From positions 1 to 5,457 of the forward strand of contig JAJYJR010000432.1 in NCBI GenBank assembly GCA_021789355.1: 5,457 bases of DNA, given 5' to 3'. Position 1 is the stretch's first letter. Every line of letters begins with the position of its first letter. The position numbers and the translations under genes were made by a program. The notes under the pieces are model-generated. The model worked only from the letters and a program-made list of their open reading frames with translations, was not told where the DNA came from and ran no database searches. Shown one piece after another: positions 1 to 4,115 of this stretch. Source of the stretch: Chloroflexota bacterium. GTDB taxonomy: Bacteria; Chloroflexota; Limnocylindria; Limnocylindrales; CSP1-4.

Positions 1-2
1 GG

Positions 3-125
3 AATGACCGGATCGAGCGCATGCTCATGGAGCGCTGGGATAAGGTCCGGCCGGTCAAGCATCGCCGGAAGCCGCAGCGTGAGCTTCTTGATGAGTGGGA
101 AGAGGATGGGCTAGTTGCCCTATGA
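3..125 (+). CDS. C-terminal end of an unrecognised protein (5' partial)
   Basis: An open frame enters from the left edge and stops at TGA 123-125, leaving about 40 residues beginning NDRIERMLMERWDK and ending EEDGLVAL. The tail is strongly charged, with alternating basic and acidic stretches, and is probably helical. It has no membrane segment or recognisable motif. Of the three forward frames, one stops almost at once and another ends earlier with poor composition, so this is the likely coding frame. Its stop overlaps the ATG of a possible 50-codon ORF as ATGA, the same junction style used by the genes on the right of the window. The function cannot be judged from this fragment. Confidence 0.6.
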   Translation, partial: NDRIERMLMERWDKVRPVKHRRKPQRELLDEWEEDGLVAL

Positions 126-274
126 CGACGGGGGCTAGCCGGGGGTCGGCACCGGAGGGTATGATGGCGGCGAGAGGAGATGGAGCTGCCGAGAGGCGCC
201 CCTCCCTCCTCCCTTTGCTGGCGTCGAGCCCCGGTGACCGCCTCGTGTGGTTAGCCGGGGTTCGGCGTGTCTAG
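122..274 (+). CDS. Possible 50-residue leader ORF overlapping the methyltransferase SD
   Basis: ATG 122 overlaps the preceding stop as ATGA, and the frame runs to TAG 272-274, giving a 50-residue product starting MTTGASRGSAPEG and ending WLAGVRRV. By eye, third positions are about three-quarters G/C, compatible with coding here. The peptide has no recognisable domain and is rich in A, G, R, S and P. Its stop codon sits on the first bases of the AGGAGGGAG SD (273-281) of the methyltransferase gene. A ribosome finishing this ORF would therefore be placed at the next start and would have opened the hairpins in the leader on its way. A dedicated SD is weak (GAGGA about 15 bases upstream), so translation would rely on coupling to the upstream gene. 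It may instead be untranslated leader. Confidence 0.4.
   Translation: MTTGASRGSAPEGMMAARGDGAAERRPSLLPLLASSPGDRLVWLAGVRRV
134..150 (+). repeat. Leader direct repeat, copy 1
   Basis: GCTAGCCGGGGGTCGGC matches copy 2 at 250-266 (GTTAGCCGGGGTTCGGC) at 15 of 17 bases, in the same orientation and 116 bases apart. Both lie in the leader before the methyltransferase gene. Copy 2 forms the right arm of the 221-268 hairpin. Copy 1 could be an alternative, weaker partner for the left arm, or both may be protein-binding sites. Confidence 0.5.
160..165 (+). promoter_or_regulatory. Possible -10 hexamer (TATGAT)
   Basis: TATGAT matches TATAAT at five of six positions and lies about 125 bases before the methyltransferase start. 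No recognisable -35 lies 16-18 bases upstream (the 17-base spacing gives AGCCGG). Actinobacterial promoters often tolerate a poor -35. If used, transcription would begin near 172, and the message would still contain the anti-SD and the long hairpin. Weakly supported. Confidence 0.25.
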
Positions 275-281
275 GAGGGAG
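202..281 (+). promoter_or_regulatory. SD-sequestering leader fold with internal 14-bp hairpin
   Basis: The SD of the methyltransferase gene, AGGAGGGAG (273-281), has an exact 9-base complement CTCCCTCCT at 202-210 in the same leader. Between them, 221-234 pairs with 255-268 as 14 consecutive pairs (three of them G-U). The stem continues past a bulged G254 with five further pairs (235-239 with 249-253, one G-U), leaving a 9-base loop. The whole 202-281 segment can thus fold with the SD shut in the outer stem. There is no U-tract after the stem, so it does not look like an intrinsic terminator. Translation control of the downstream gene is inferred from this geometry. Confidence 0.5.
250..266 (+). 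repeat. Leader direct repeat, copy 2
   Basis: Second copy of the 17-base repeat, 15 of 17 identical to 134-150. It overlaps the 3' arm of the long leader hairpin and ends 6 bases before the SD of the methyltransferase gene, so it is well placed to affect expression of that gene. Confidence 0.5.
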
Positions 282-288
282 ATCACGA

Positions 289-2013
289 ATGGCTGATGCT
301 GTGGAGTGGCGGAACCGCATCGTTGACGAGGGGGACGAGCCGCCGGACCAGCTCTTGGCGTCGCCGTGGAATTGGCGAACTCACGGCGCTGCGCAGCGGG
401 ACGCCATGCGCGGTGCGCTGTCGCAGATCGGCTGGATCCAGAGGGTCGTGGTGAACCGCACCACAGGCCACGTCGTCGATGGACACCTGCGCGTCGAGGA
501 AGCCATCAGCCACGGTGACGCCACCATCCCCGTTCTGTACGTCGAGCTGTCGGAGGACGAAGAGCGGCTCGCACTGGCCACGCTCGACCCCATCGGCGCG
601 ATGGCCGGCGCGGACGCCGCTCGGCTCGATGAGCTACTGCGCGACCTGAACACCGGAGATGAGGGCCTGCGCGTCCTGCTCGACGACCTAGCACGGCAGA
701 ACGACATCGACTTGACAAGCCGTCCCGCTACAGATCGGCCAAGTCTCGCAGACCGTTTCCTCGTGCCCCCGTTCAGCGTGCTCGATACTCGGCAGGGGTA
801 TTGGCGCGCGCGGCGCGCTCAATGGTTGGCGCTGGGGATACAGAGCGAGTTGGGCCGTGGGGATGATATTCAGGGCAGCGGCGCGAACTCGGCCTACAAC
901 GGGTCGTCTGCCTGGGCAGACGACCGAGGTCCCCGACGCCGAGCTGTGGGATATCGTGCTCACGGCGTTGCTGCGACTGCGGATCCGCAGTCGCAGCAGG
1001 GCTTGACCGACAAGGCTCTTGAGGGCAGGGACGACCTGTACGGTCAGGCCGCTCGTAGGCTCGGGCGTGCTTCTCCGAGCGGTTCCCTGAAGCCTGCCGC
1101 AAGCGGACGAGACGCGGACGGCCATCTCCTCGGAGGAGATGGCCGTGGCAGGCCGATCCGAGGTCTTGCCCGGGCGTTCGGGCAAGACCTCATGCGAGGC
1201 GAGCACATTGTCGGTGCGAGACCGTCGGCCCGTGCGACGGTCTCGCAGAACCCCGACGGGACGCTGCACTACGAACCTTCGAACAACGGAGAAGGCGTCA
1301 ACGGCACGTCCATCTTCGATCCGGTCCTGTGCGAGCTGGTGTACCGCTGGTTCATGCCGGCAGGGGGATCGGTGCTGGACCCATTCGCAGGTGGGTCCGT
1401 GCGGGGGATCGTGGCCACCGTGCTGGGGCACGCTTACACGGGCGTGGACCTATCGGCGGCGCAGGTTGCGGCCAACGAACCGCAGGCCGCTCGACTCGGA
1501 TTGTCGCCGCAGTGGGTGGTCGGTGACAGCCGGGACCTGCCGACGCTCCTGCCGCAAGCGGAGTGCGATCTCGTCTTCACCTGCCCGCCGTACTACAACC
1601 TAGAGGTCTACAGCGACGACCCCGCAGACCTGTCCAATGCCGCAGACTATGCGGCCTTCCTCGCCGACTACCGGGTGATCCTTGTGCACTCGTGGGAGCG
1701 CCTGCGGGAAGATCGCTACATGGTGTTGGTGGTCTCGGAGGTCCGCGAGCGGAGCCACTACGTGAGCCTCGTGGCCGATACGGTCAATGTGGTACGTGAC
1801 ATGGGCGGGCGACTCTACAACGAGGCGGTCCTCATCAACTCGGCGGGCAGCCTGCCGATCCGTGTCGGGCGGCAGTTCGGAGTCACTAGAACCCTCGGCC
1901 GGATGCACCAGAACGTGCTGGTGTTCGCCAAGGGCGACGGTCAGAGGGCTGGGCGGGCGCTGGGTCCTGTCGAGGTCGCGGAGGGACCGGATGAGTGGGC
2001 GACGACGATCTGA
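289..2013 (+). CDS. ParB-like domain / DNA methyltransferase fusion protein
   Basis: 574 residues, probably a DNA base methyltransferase using S-adenosylmethionine. ATG 289 is chosen over the in-frame upstream GTG 247 because AGGAGGGAG (273-281) lies 7 bases before it. Residues about 15-120 resemble the ParB/sulfiredoxin-like domain: GWIQRVVVNRTTG, then the VVDGHLR motif at 62-68 and a TLDPIGAM segment. Residues 155-172 (DRF, VPPFSVLDTRQGYW) are a block I associate with actinophage ParB-methylase fusions. A variable linker spans about 195-330, containing FGQDLMRGE at 297-305. The catalytic part begins at GTSIFDP (339-345), with SAM-binding motif I DPFAGGS at 364-370 and motif IV CPPYY at 432-436. 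The first motif IV position is Cys, so adenine N6 versus cytosine N4 specificity is unclear. Motif I precedes motif IV. No endonuclease gene is adjacent, so it is probably an orphan methyltransferase. The linker DNA carries an array of inverted repeats, listed separately. Confidence 0.88.
   Translation: MADAVEWRNRIVDEGDEPPDQLLASPWNWRTHGAAQRDAMRGALSQIGWIQRVVVNRTTGHVVDGHLRVEEAISHGDATIPVLYVELSEDEERLALATLDPIGAMAGADAARLDELLRDLNTGDEGLRVLLDDLARQNDIDLTSRPATDRPSLADRFLVPPFSVLDTRQGYWRARRAQWLALGIQSELGRGDDIQGSGANSAYNGSSAWADDRGPRRRAVGYRAHGVAATADPQSQQGLTDKALEGRDDLYGQAARRLGRASPSGSLKPAASGRDADGHLLGGDGRGRPIRGLARAFGQDLMRGEHIVGARPSARATVSQNPDGTLHYEPSNNGEGVNGTSIFDPVLCELVYRWFMPAGGSVLDPFAGGSVRGIVATVLGHAYTGVDLSAAQVAANEPQAARLGLSPQWVVGDSRDLPTLLPQAECDLVFTCPPYYNLEVYSDDPADLSNAADYAAFLADYRVILVHSWERLREDRYMVLVVSEVRERSHYVSLVADTVNVVRDMGGRLYNEAVLINSAGSLPIRVGRQFGVTRTLGRMHQNVLVFAKGDGQRAGRALGPVEVAEGPDEWATTI
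902..925. repeat. Inverted repeat a in methyltransferase linker
   Basis: GGTCGTCTGCC at 902-912 is exactly reverse-complementary to 915-925, with a 2-base spacer. In RNA the innermost pair would open to leave a 4-base loop. It encodes residues 205-213 of the methyltransferase. First of five long inverted repeats in this linker. Confidence 0.85.
937..967. repeat. Weaker bulged hairpin between inverted repeats a and b
   Basis: CGCCG 937-941 pairs with CGGCG 963-967, and AGC 942-944 with GCT 958-960 after a 2-base bulge (961-962), giving 8 pairs around a 13-base loop. It is much weaker than its neighbours and could be chance at this GC content. It nearly fills the gap between the two strong inverted repeats. 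Confidence 0.3.
969..998. repeat. Perfect 30-bp palindrome b in methyltransferase linker
   Basis: Arms of 15 bases (TGCTGCGACTGCGGA and its exact complement) meet with no spacer at a central GGATCC (981-986). It could extrude as a cruciform in duplex DNA. In RNA it could form a hairpin after opening the centre, or a perfect intermolecular duplex. It is the longest perfect palindrome I found in the window and encodes VAATADPQSQQ in the methyltransferase linker. Confidence 0.92.
1026..1089. repeat. Possible branched fold between palindromes b and c
   Basis: CAGGGA 1026-1031 can pair with TCCCTG 1084-1089, enclosing GACC 1033-1036 with GGTC 1042-1045 and CCGCTCG 1049-1055 with CGAGCGG 1076-1082 (20-base loop). 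Each stem is modest. Together they suggest a three-way junction that would extend the hairpin array across the gap between b and c. Alternative pairings exist (GGCAGG 1024-1029 with CCTGCC 1093-1098), so the fold is tentative. Confidence 0.3.
1118..1146. repeat. Inverted repeat c (14-bp arms, 1-base spacer)
   Basis: ACGGCCATCTCCTC 1118-1131 is exactly reverse-complementary to 1133-1146 around a single G at 1132. The right arm contains GGAGGAG directly before ATG 1139, but spacing is zero and the frame it would open is an arginine-rich shadow. This is therefore structure, not a start site. It encodes part of DADGHLLGGDGRG in the linker. Confidence 0.9.
1160..1191. repeat. Inverted repeat d (13-bp arms, 6-base loop)
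   Basis: GAGGTCTTGCCCG 1160-1172 is exactly reverse-complementary to 1179-1191, with loop GGCGTT. The right arm encodes the start of FGQDLMRGE, which looks like conserved protein sequence, so here the arm that forms the hairpin is also constrained coding sequence. No T-run follows. Confidence 0.9.
1215..1247. repeat. Inverted repeat e (13-bp arms, 7-base loop)
   Basis: TGCGAGACCGTCG 1215-1227 is exactly reverse-complementary to 1235-1247, with loop GCCCGTG. It is the last strong member of the array and ends about 55 bases before the coding start of the conserved methyltransferase block GTSIFDP. No T-run follows it. Confidence 0.9.
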
Positions 2014-2028
2014 GAGGGGGCCTACCCA
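2012..2028 (+). repeat. Start-associated repeat, 5' half, copy 1
   Basis: GAGAGGGGGCCTACCCA, just after the methyltransferase stop, matches 2312-2328 (GAGTCGGGGCCTACCCA) at 15 of 17 bases, including an exact 12-base core GGGGCCTACCCA. Both copies begin at the stop of one gene and lead into the next, exactly 300 bases apart. Confidence 0.7.
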
Positions 2029-2060
2029 TTGACATGCCCGCAACGGCCTGCTACCGTTGC
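2029..2060 (+). promoter_or_regulatory. Near-consensus sigma-70-type promoter with dyad over the -10
   Basis: TTGACA (2029-2034) is a perfect -35. A 17-base spacer leads to TACCGT (2052-2057), which keeps the TAnnnT of the -10 consensus. Transcription would begin near 2064. An inverted repeat, GCAACGG 2040-2046 with CCGTTGC 2054-2060, overlaps the spacer and the -10, as expected of a repressor operator. The promoter is well placed to drive the operon from the small cysteine gene through the SbcC-like gene. If the small gene starts at 2034, the promoter lies within its first codons, so the call competes with that start choice. Confidence 0.6.
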
Positions 2061-2312
2061 CACGAACCCGCAGCAAGGGGAGGCGCTATGTACCAGCCGC
2101 TAGAAGGAGTCTTCGTGGGGCGTCCGCCCTGCTCTGCCTGTCATGCGGCATATCGGCTGCACACGGACGGACGGTGCCCCGAGCAGTATCGTCCCGGCAC
2201 GCTAGATGAAGCAGCCCAACTGCTTGCCGACGCGGAGCACAGCGGCGATCCCCTGCGGACCTTCGTGGCGCGCGGCGACGTCCAGCGACTATCGCGCGTC
2301 GAGACGCGATAG
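2034..2312 (+). CDS. Small cysteine-knuckle protein, probable zinc binder (start uncertain)
   Basis: From ATG 2034 the product is 92 residues: CYRC at 6-9, then CSACH at 33-37, with a further Cys at 48. Two CxxC pairs 24 residues apart suggest a small zinc-ribbon or treble-clef fold. The C-terminal half is an acidic helix-prone segment (GTLDEAAQLLADAEHSGD). The start is disputed. ATG 2034 preserves both CxxC pairs but has a poor, distant SD. ATG 2088 gives 74 residues and sits 5 bases after GGGGAG, in a 17-base sequence 16/17 identical to the leader of the next gene and at the same distance from its ATG. That shorter form loses the first CxxC. The gene lies 20 bases after the methyltransferase and 33 before DUF932. 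I do not recognise the family; the function is unknown. Confidence 0.65.
   Translation: MPATACYRCHEPAARGGAMYQPLEGVFVGRPPCSACHAAYRLHTDGRCPEQYRPGTLDEAAQLLADAEHSGDPLRTFVARGDVQRLSRVETR
2066..2082 (+). repeat. Start-associated repeat, SD half, copy 1
   Basis: ACCCGCAGCAAGGGGAG is 16 of 17 identical to 2324-2340. It contains an SD-like AAGGGGAG placed 5 bases before ATG 2088, the same distance as in the copy before DUF932. This argues for translation from 2088, at least as an alternative start. Confidence 0.7.
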
Positions 2313-2340
2313 AGTCGGGGCCTACCCACAGCAAGGGGAG
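2312..2340 (+). repeat. Start-associated repeat, intact copy before DUF932
   Basis: Here both halves lie together: GAGTCGGGGCCTACCCA (2312-2328) runs directly into CAGCAAGGGGAG (2329-2340), 5 bases before ATG 2346. In copy 1 the two halves are separated by about 37 bases carrying the promoter. Conserved sequence extending well beyond the SD recalls the start-associated sequences described in some mycobacteriophages, though the sequence itself is different. Confidence 0.7.
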
Positions 2341-2345
2341 AAGAC

Positions 2346-3371
2346 ATGCCAGCGAACATCGCGTACGACGCGAGGATGAACCGCCATCAGGCGGTCTACG
2401 TGGGCAAGCCAGCGTGGCACGGGCTCGGCACCGTCGTGGACGACGCGCTGACCCCGGAGCAGGCGCTGGAGGCGGCTGGCACGGCGTACACCGTGGACAA
2501 GGCGCCGCTGTTCGCCAAGATCGGCGACCGCTTCGTGGAGATGCCCGAGTATCGGGCGACCTACCGCACCGACACCGAGGACGTGTTCGCGCCCGTGAGC
2601 GCCGACTACCCCGTGATCCAGAACCTGACCCCCATGCAGATGCTCGCGGAGATCGTCCGCACCGGCGAGGCGGGCATCGTCAGCCATGCCGCGCTGGGCA
2701 AGGGCGAGCGGCTGTTCGCCGTGCTCGACCTCAAGCGCCTGACCGACCTGACGATCCCCGGCGACCCGAGCAAGCACGACGCCTTCCTCGTGGCCCAGTG
2801 GTGGCACAACGGCGGCGGCGCGCTCACGTTCACCGAGTCGATGGTCCGTGTGGAGTGCCAGAACATGGCCGACGCGAACCTCGCCTACGCCCACCGCACC
2901 GGCAAGCTCGCCCGCGTCATCCACACGGGCGACACGCGGTCGGCCGTGGAGGAGTCGCGGCGCACGCTGGGCTTCGCCGAGCGCGACGTGCAGGCGTTCG
3001 TCAAGCTGATGGCGACGCTCAGCGACATCCCCATCCCCAGCCGGTCGTGGATCGCGGGCTTCACGGAGCGCCTGATCCCTATCGAGCCGGAGGCCGAGCG
3101 CCCCACCCGGCGGCTGGCCGCCCGCGAGACGATCGCGGCCCTCTACGCCAACTCCTCGACGCTGGTGGGCGTCCCCGAGACGGCCTACCGCGCGTTCAAC
3201 GCCGTCACCGAGTTCGTAGACCACTATCGGCCGCTCTACGTAAGCGACGAGGCGCTGGTCCCGGCCAAGCGCTTCACGACGCAGGTCGACGGATCAGGTG
3301 CTCGGCTCAAGGATCAGGCCCTGCGCCTGCTCGTGGATGAGTTCGAGGTTCCCACGGGGAGTGCGCGGTGA
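2346..3371 (+). CDS. DUF932 / TIGR03299 phage/plasmid-like protein
   Basis: 341 residues, close to the usual length of the DUF932 family, which occurs in phages and plasmids of many bacteria and has no established biochemical role. Recognition rests on the N-terminal WHGLGT (24-29) after a short MPANIAYDARMN lead, the ALEAAG segment that follows, the central LKRLTDLTIPGDP and AFLVAQWWHNGGGALTF stretches, and the SMVRVECQNM motif. The protein is soluble in appearance, with no signal peptide or membrane segment, and the region is complete with no frameshift. ATG 2346 has GGGGAG 5 bases upstream within the repeated start-associated sequence. Its TGA (3369-3371) overlaps the GTG of the next gene, so it heads the coupled part of the operon. 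Placement between a methyltransferase and an SbcC-like gene suggests DNA metabolism, but that is inference. Confidence 0.9.
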   Translation: MPANIAYDARMNRHQAVYVGKPAWHGLGTVVDDALTPEQALEAAGTAYTVDKAPLFAKIGDRFVEMPEYRATYRTDTEDVFAPVSADYPVIQNLTPMQMLAEIVRTGEAGIVSHAALGKGERLFAVLDLKRLTDLTIPGDPSKHDAFLVAQWWHNGGGALTFTESMVRVECQNMADANLAYAHRTGKLARVIHTGDTRSAVEESRRTLGFAERDVQAFVKLMATLSDIPIPSRSWIAGFTERLIPIEPEAERPTRRLAARETIAALYANSSTLVGVPETAYRAFNAVTEFVDHYRPLYVSDEALVPAKRFTTQVDGSGARLKDQALRLLVDEFEVPTGSAR

Positions 3372-3559
3372 GGCATCGTCGGTTCCTGCCGGTGGTCAGG
3401 GAGGGGCGGCTGGTCTGCCGGACGTGCGGCCAGCCTCCCGACCCGGGCCGCGTCTGGCGGACGTGGAGCGATGGGAAGTGGCGGCCGGTCGATGCCGACG
3501 GGGAGCCGGATTACCGCCGGGAGGCATGGGAGCACACCGGACGGAGGGCCGTGGCGTGA
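3368..3559 (+). CDS. Small CxxC protein (63 residues), function unknown
   Basis: GTG 3368 overlaps the DUF932 stop as GTGA and has GGGGAG (3356-3361) 6 bases upstream, a good SD. The 63-residue product is basic and opens MRHRRFLPVVREGRLVC. It has one CxxC (CRTCG, 17-21) followed by tryptophan-rich WRTWSDGKWRP. A single CxxC could be half of a zinc site completed by dimerisation or by histidines, or it may be a structural remnant. The stop overlaps the next GTG as GTGA. I do not recognise a family. Support comes from the overlaps at both ends, the SD and G/C-rich third positions. Confidence 0.65.
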   Translation: MRHRRFLPVVREGRLVCRTCGQPPDPGRVWRTWSDGKWRPVDADGEPDYRREAWEHTGRRAVA

Positions 3560-3870
3560 GGGTCCGGATCGGCAACACGAGCGGAAGCTGGGCGGACGTC
3601 GGCCCCTCGTCGGCCTACGGCGACAAGCGCCGCTGGTACCTCGGCGGGACGCCGCTCACCGAGGGCACGCCGCCGCACGTGGACGGCACGGGCTCGACGG
3701 CGATCCGCCGGGCTCGGCTCGCCGCGAGGGGCGAGGGCCACGGGCGTCCGTTCGACTACAGCGCGGGCTGCCGCTGCGACCTCTGCCGAGAGGCGCACCG
3801 CCGGGTCGAGATGGCCGCGAGGGAGCGTCGGAGGGCGCGGGCCGAGCGAGCGAAGGCGGCGGCGCGATGA
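3556..3870 (+). CDS. Small basic protein with CRCxxC motif
   Basis: 104 residues from GTG 3556, which overlaps the previous stop as GTGA and has GGAGGG (3543-3548) 7 bases upstream. The frame is open further upstream, but that would overlap the two preceding genes, so the coupled GTG is preferred. The N-terminal half has no recognised motif (SSAYGDKRRWYLGGTPL). The C-terminal half carries GHGRPFDYSAGCRCDLC, with cysteines at 72, 74 and 77, followed by a long Arg/Glu/Ala helix (MAARERRRARAERAK). From memory, the pattern GCRCxxCRxA followed by a basic helix is common in small actinobacterial and actinophage proteins of unknown role. It suggests zinc binding with a nucleic-acid-contacting helix, but that is inference. 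Confidence 0.7.
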   Translation: MRVRIGNTSGSWADVGPSSAYGDKRRWYLGGTPLTEGTPPHVDGTGSTAIRRARLAARGEGHGRPFDYSAGCRCDLCREAHRRVEMAARERRRARAERAKAAAR

Positions 3871-4115
3871 GTCCATTCGACACGGACGAGGCCGTGCGCC
3901 GGACGATGGACCGACTGTTCGCGACTGCCTGGGAGGGCGTTGCCGCTCCCGCCAAGGACGAGACGATCATCGTCGTGCCGGGGAGGACCGGCCCCGTCTC
4001 GGTGCGCTTGCGTCTCGCGGACATCGAGGCCGTCCAAATCGAGCTGGGCCTCGGCGCACCCTGCGGGATCTGTCACCACAACCCGTGCACGTTCCGGGAT
4101 CGGGCTGACGCATGA
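3867..4115 (+). CDS. Small protein with C-terminal CxxCx4C knuckle
   Basis: 82 residues from ATG 3867, overlapping the previous stop as ATGA. No strong SD is seen, only the purine-rich GCGAAGGCGG, so initiation probably depends on coupling. The N-terminal half is an amphipathic helix-prone segment (TDEAVRRTMDRLFATAWEG). The middle, TIIVVPGRTGPVSVRLRLAD, reads like beta strands. The C-terminus has CGICHHNPC, with cysteines at 66, 69 and 74 and histidines at 70-71, a plausible metal-binding knuckle. The stop overlaps the next ATG as ATGA. No family is recognised. It is the fourth small cysteine-bearing protein in this cluster. Confidence 0.7.
   Translation: MSPFDTDEAVRRTMDRLFATAWEGVAAPAKDETIIVVPGRTGPVSVRLRLADIEAVQIELGLGAPCGICHHNPCTFRDRADA

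Noticed and set aside
221..268. Intrinsic terminator before the methyltransferase gene
   Set aside because: The stem is strong, but GTCTAGGAGG follows instead of a T-run, and an SD begins 4 bases later.
712..740. TTGACA within the methyltransferase gene
   Set aside because: No acceptable -10 lies 16-18 bases downstream, and the flanks do not match the L5-type stoperator consensus.
902..1247. CRISPR array or attC-like array
   Set aside because: The inverted repeats do not share a sequence and are not evenly spaced, and no Cas or integrase gene is present.
900..1250. Group I or group II self-splicing intron in the methyltransferase gene
   Set aside because: Several hairpins suggested it, but I could not find the conserved core segments, and the reading frame and the FGQDLMRGE block continue through the region. 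Removing it is not needed to make sense of the protein.
688..1431. 247-codon open frame on the minus strand opposite the methyltransferase
   Set aside because: It is antisense to a recognisable protein, has no SD or recognisable domain, and part of its good composition comes from the palindromes, which read alike on both strands (LLRLRIRSRS on each).
1139..1603. GGAGGAG directly before ATG 1139, opening a 154-codon frame
   Set aside because: The spacing between SD and start is zero, the GGAGGAG is explained as one arm of inverted repeat c, and the product is an arginine- and serine-rich shadow of the methyltransferase.
2322..3224. 300-codon minus-strand open frame opposite DUF932
   Set aside because: It is a high-GC shadow. 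The forward strand carries clear DUF932 motifs across the whole region, and the antisense product is low-complexity with many Arg, Gly, Val and His residues.
2414..3340. 308-codon forward frame overlapping DUF932
   Set aside because: It is an Arg/Gly/Pro-rich out-of-frame shadow without an SD or motif.
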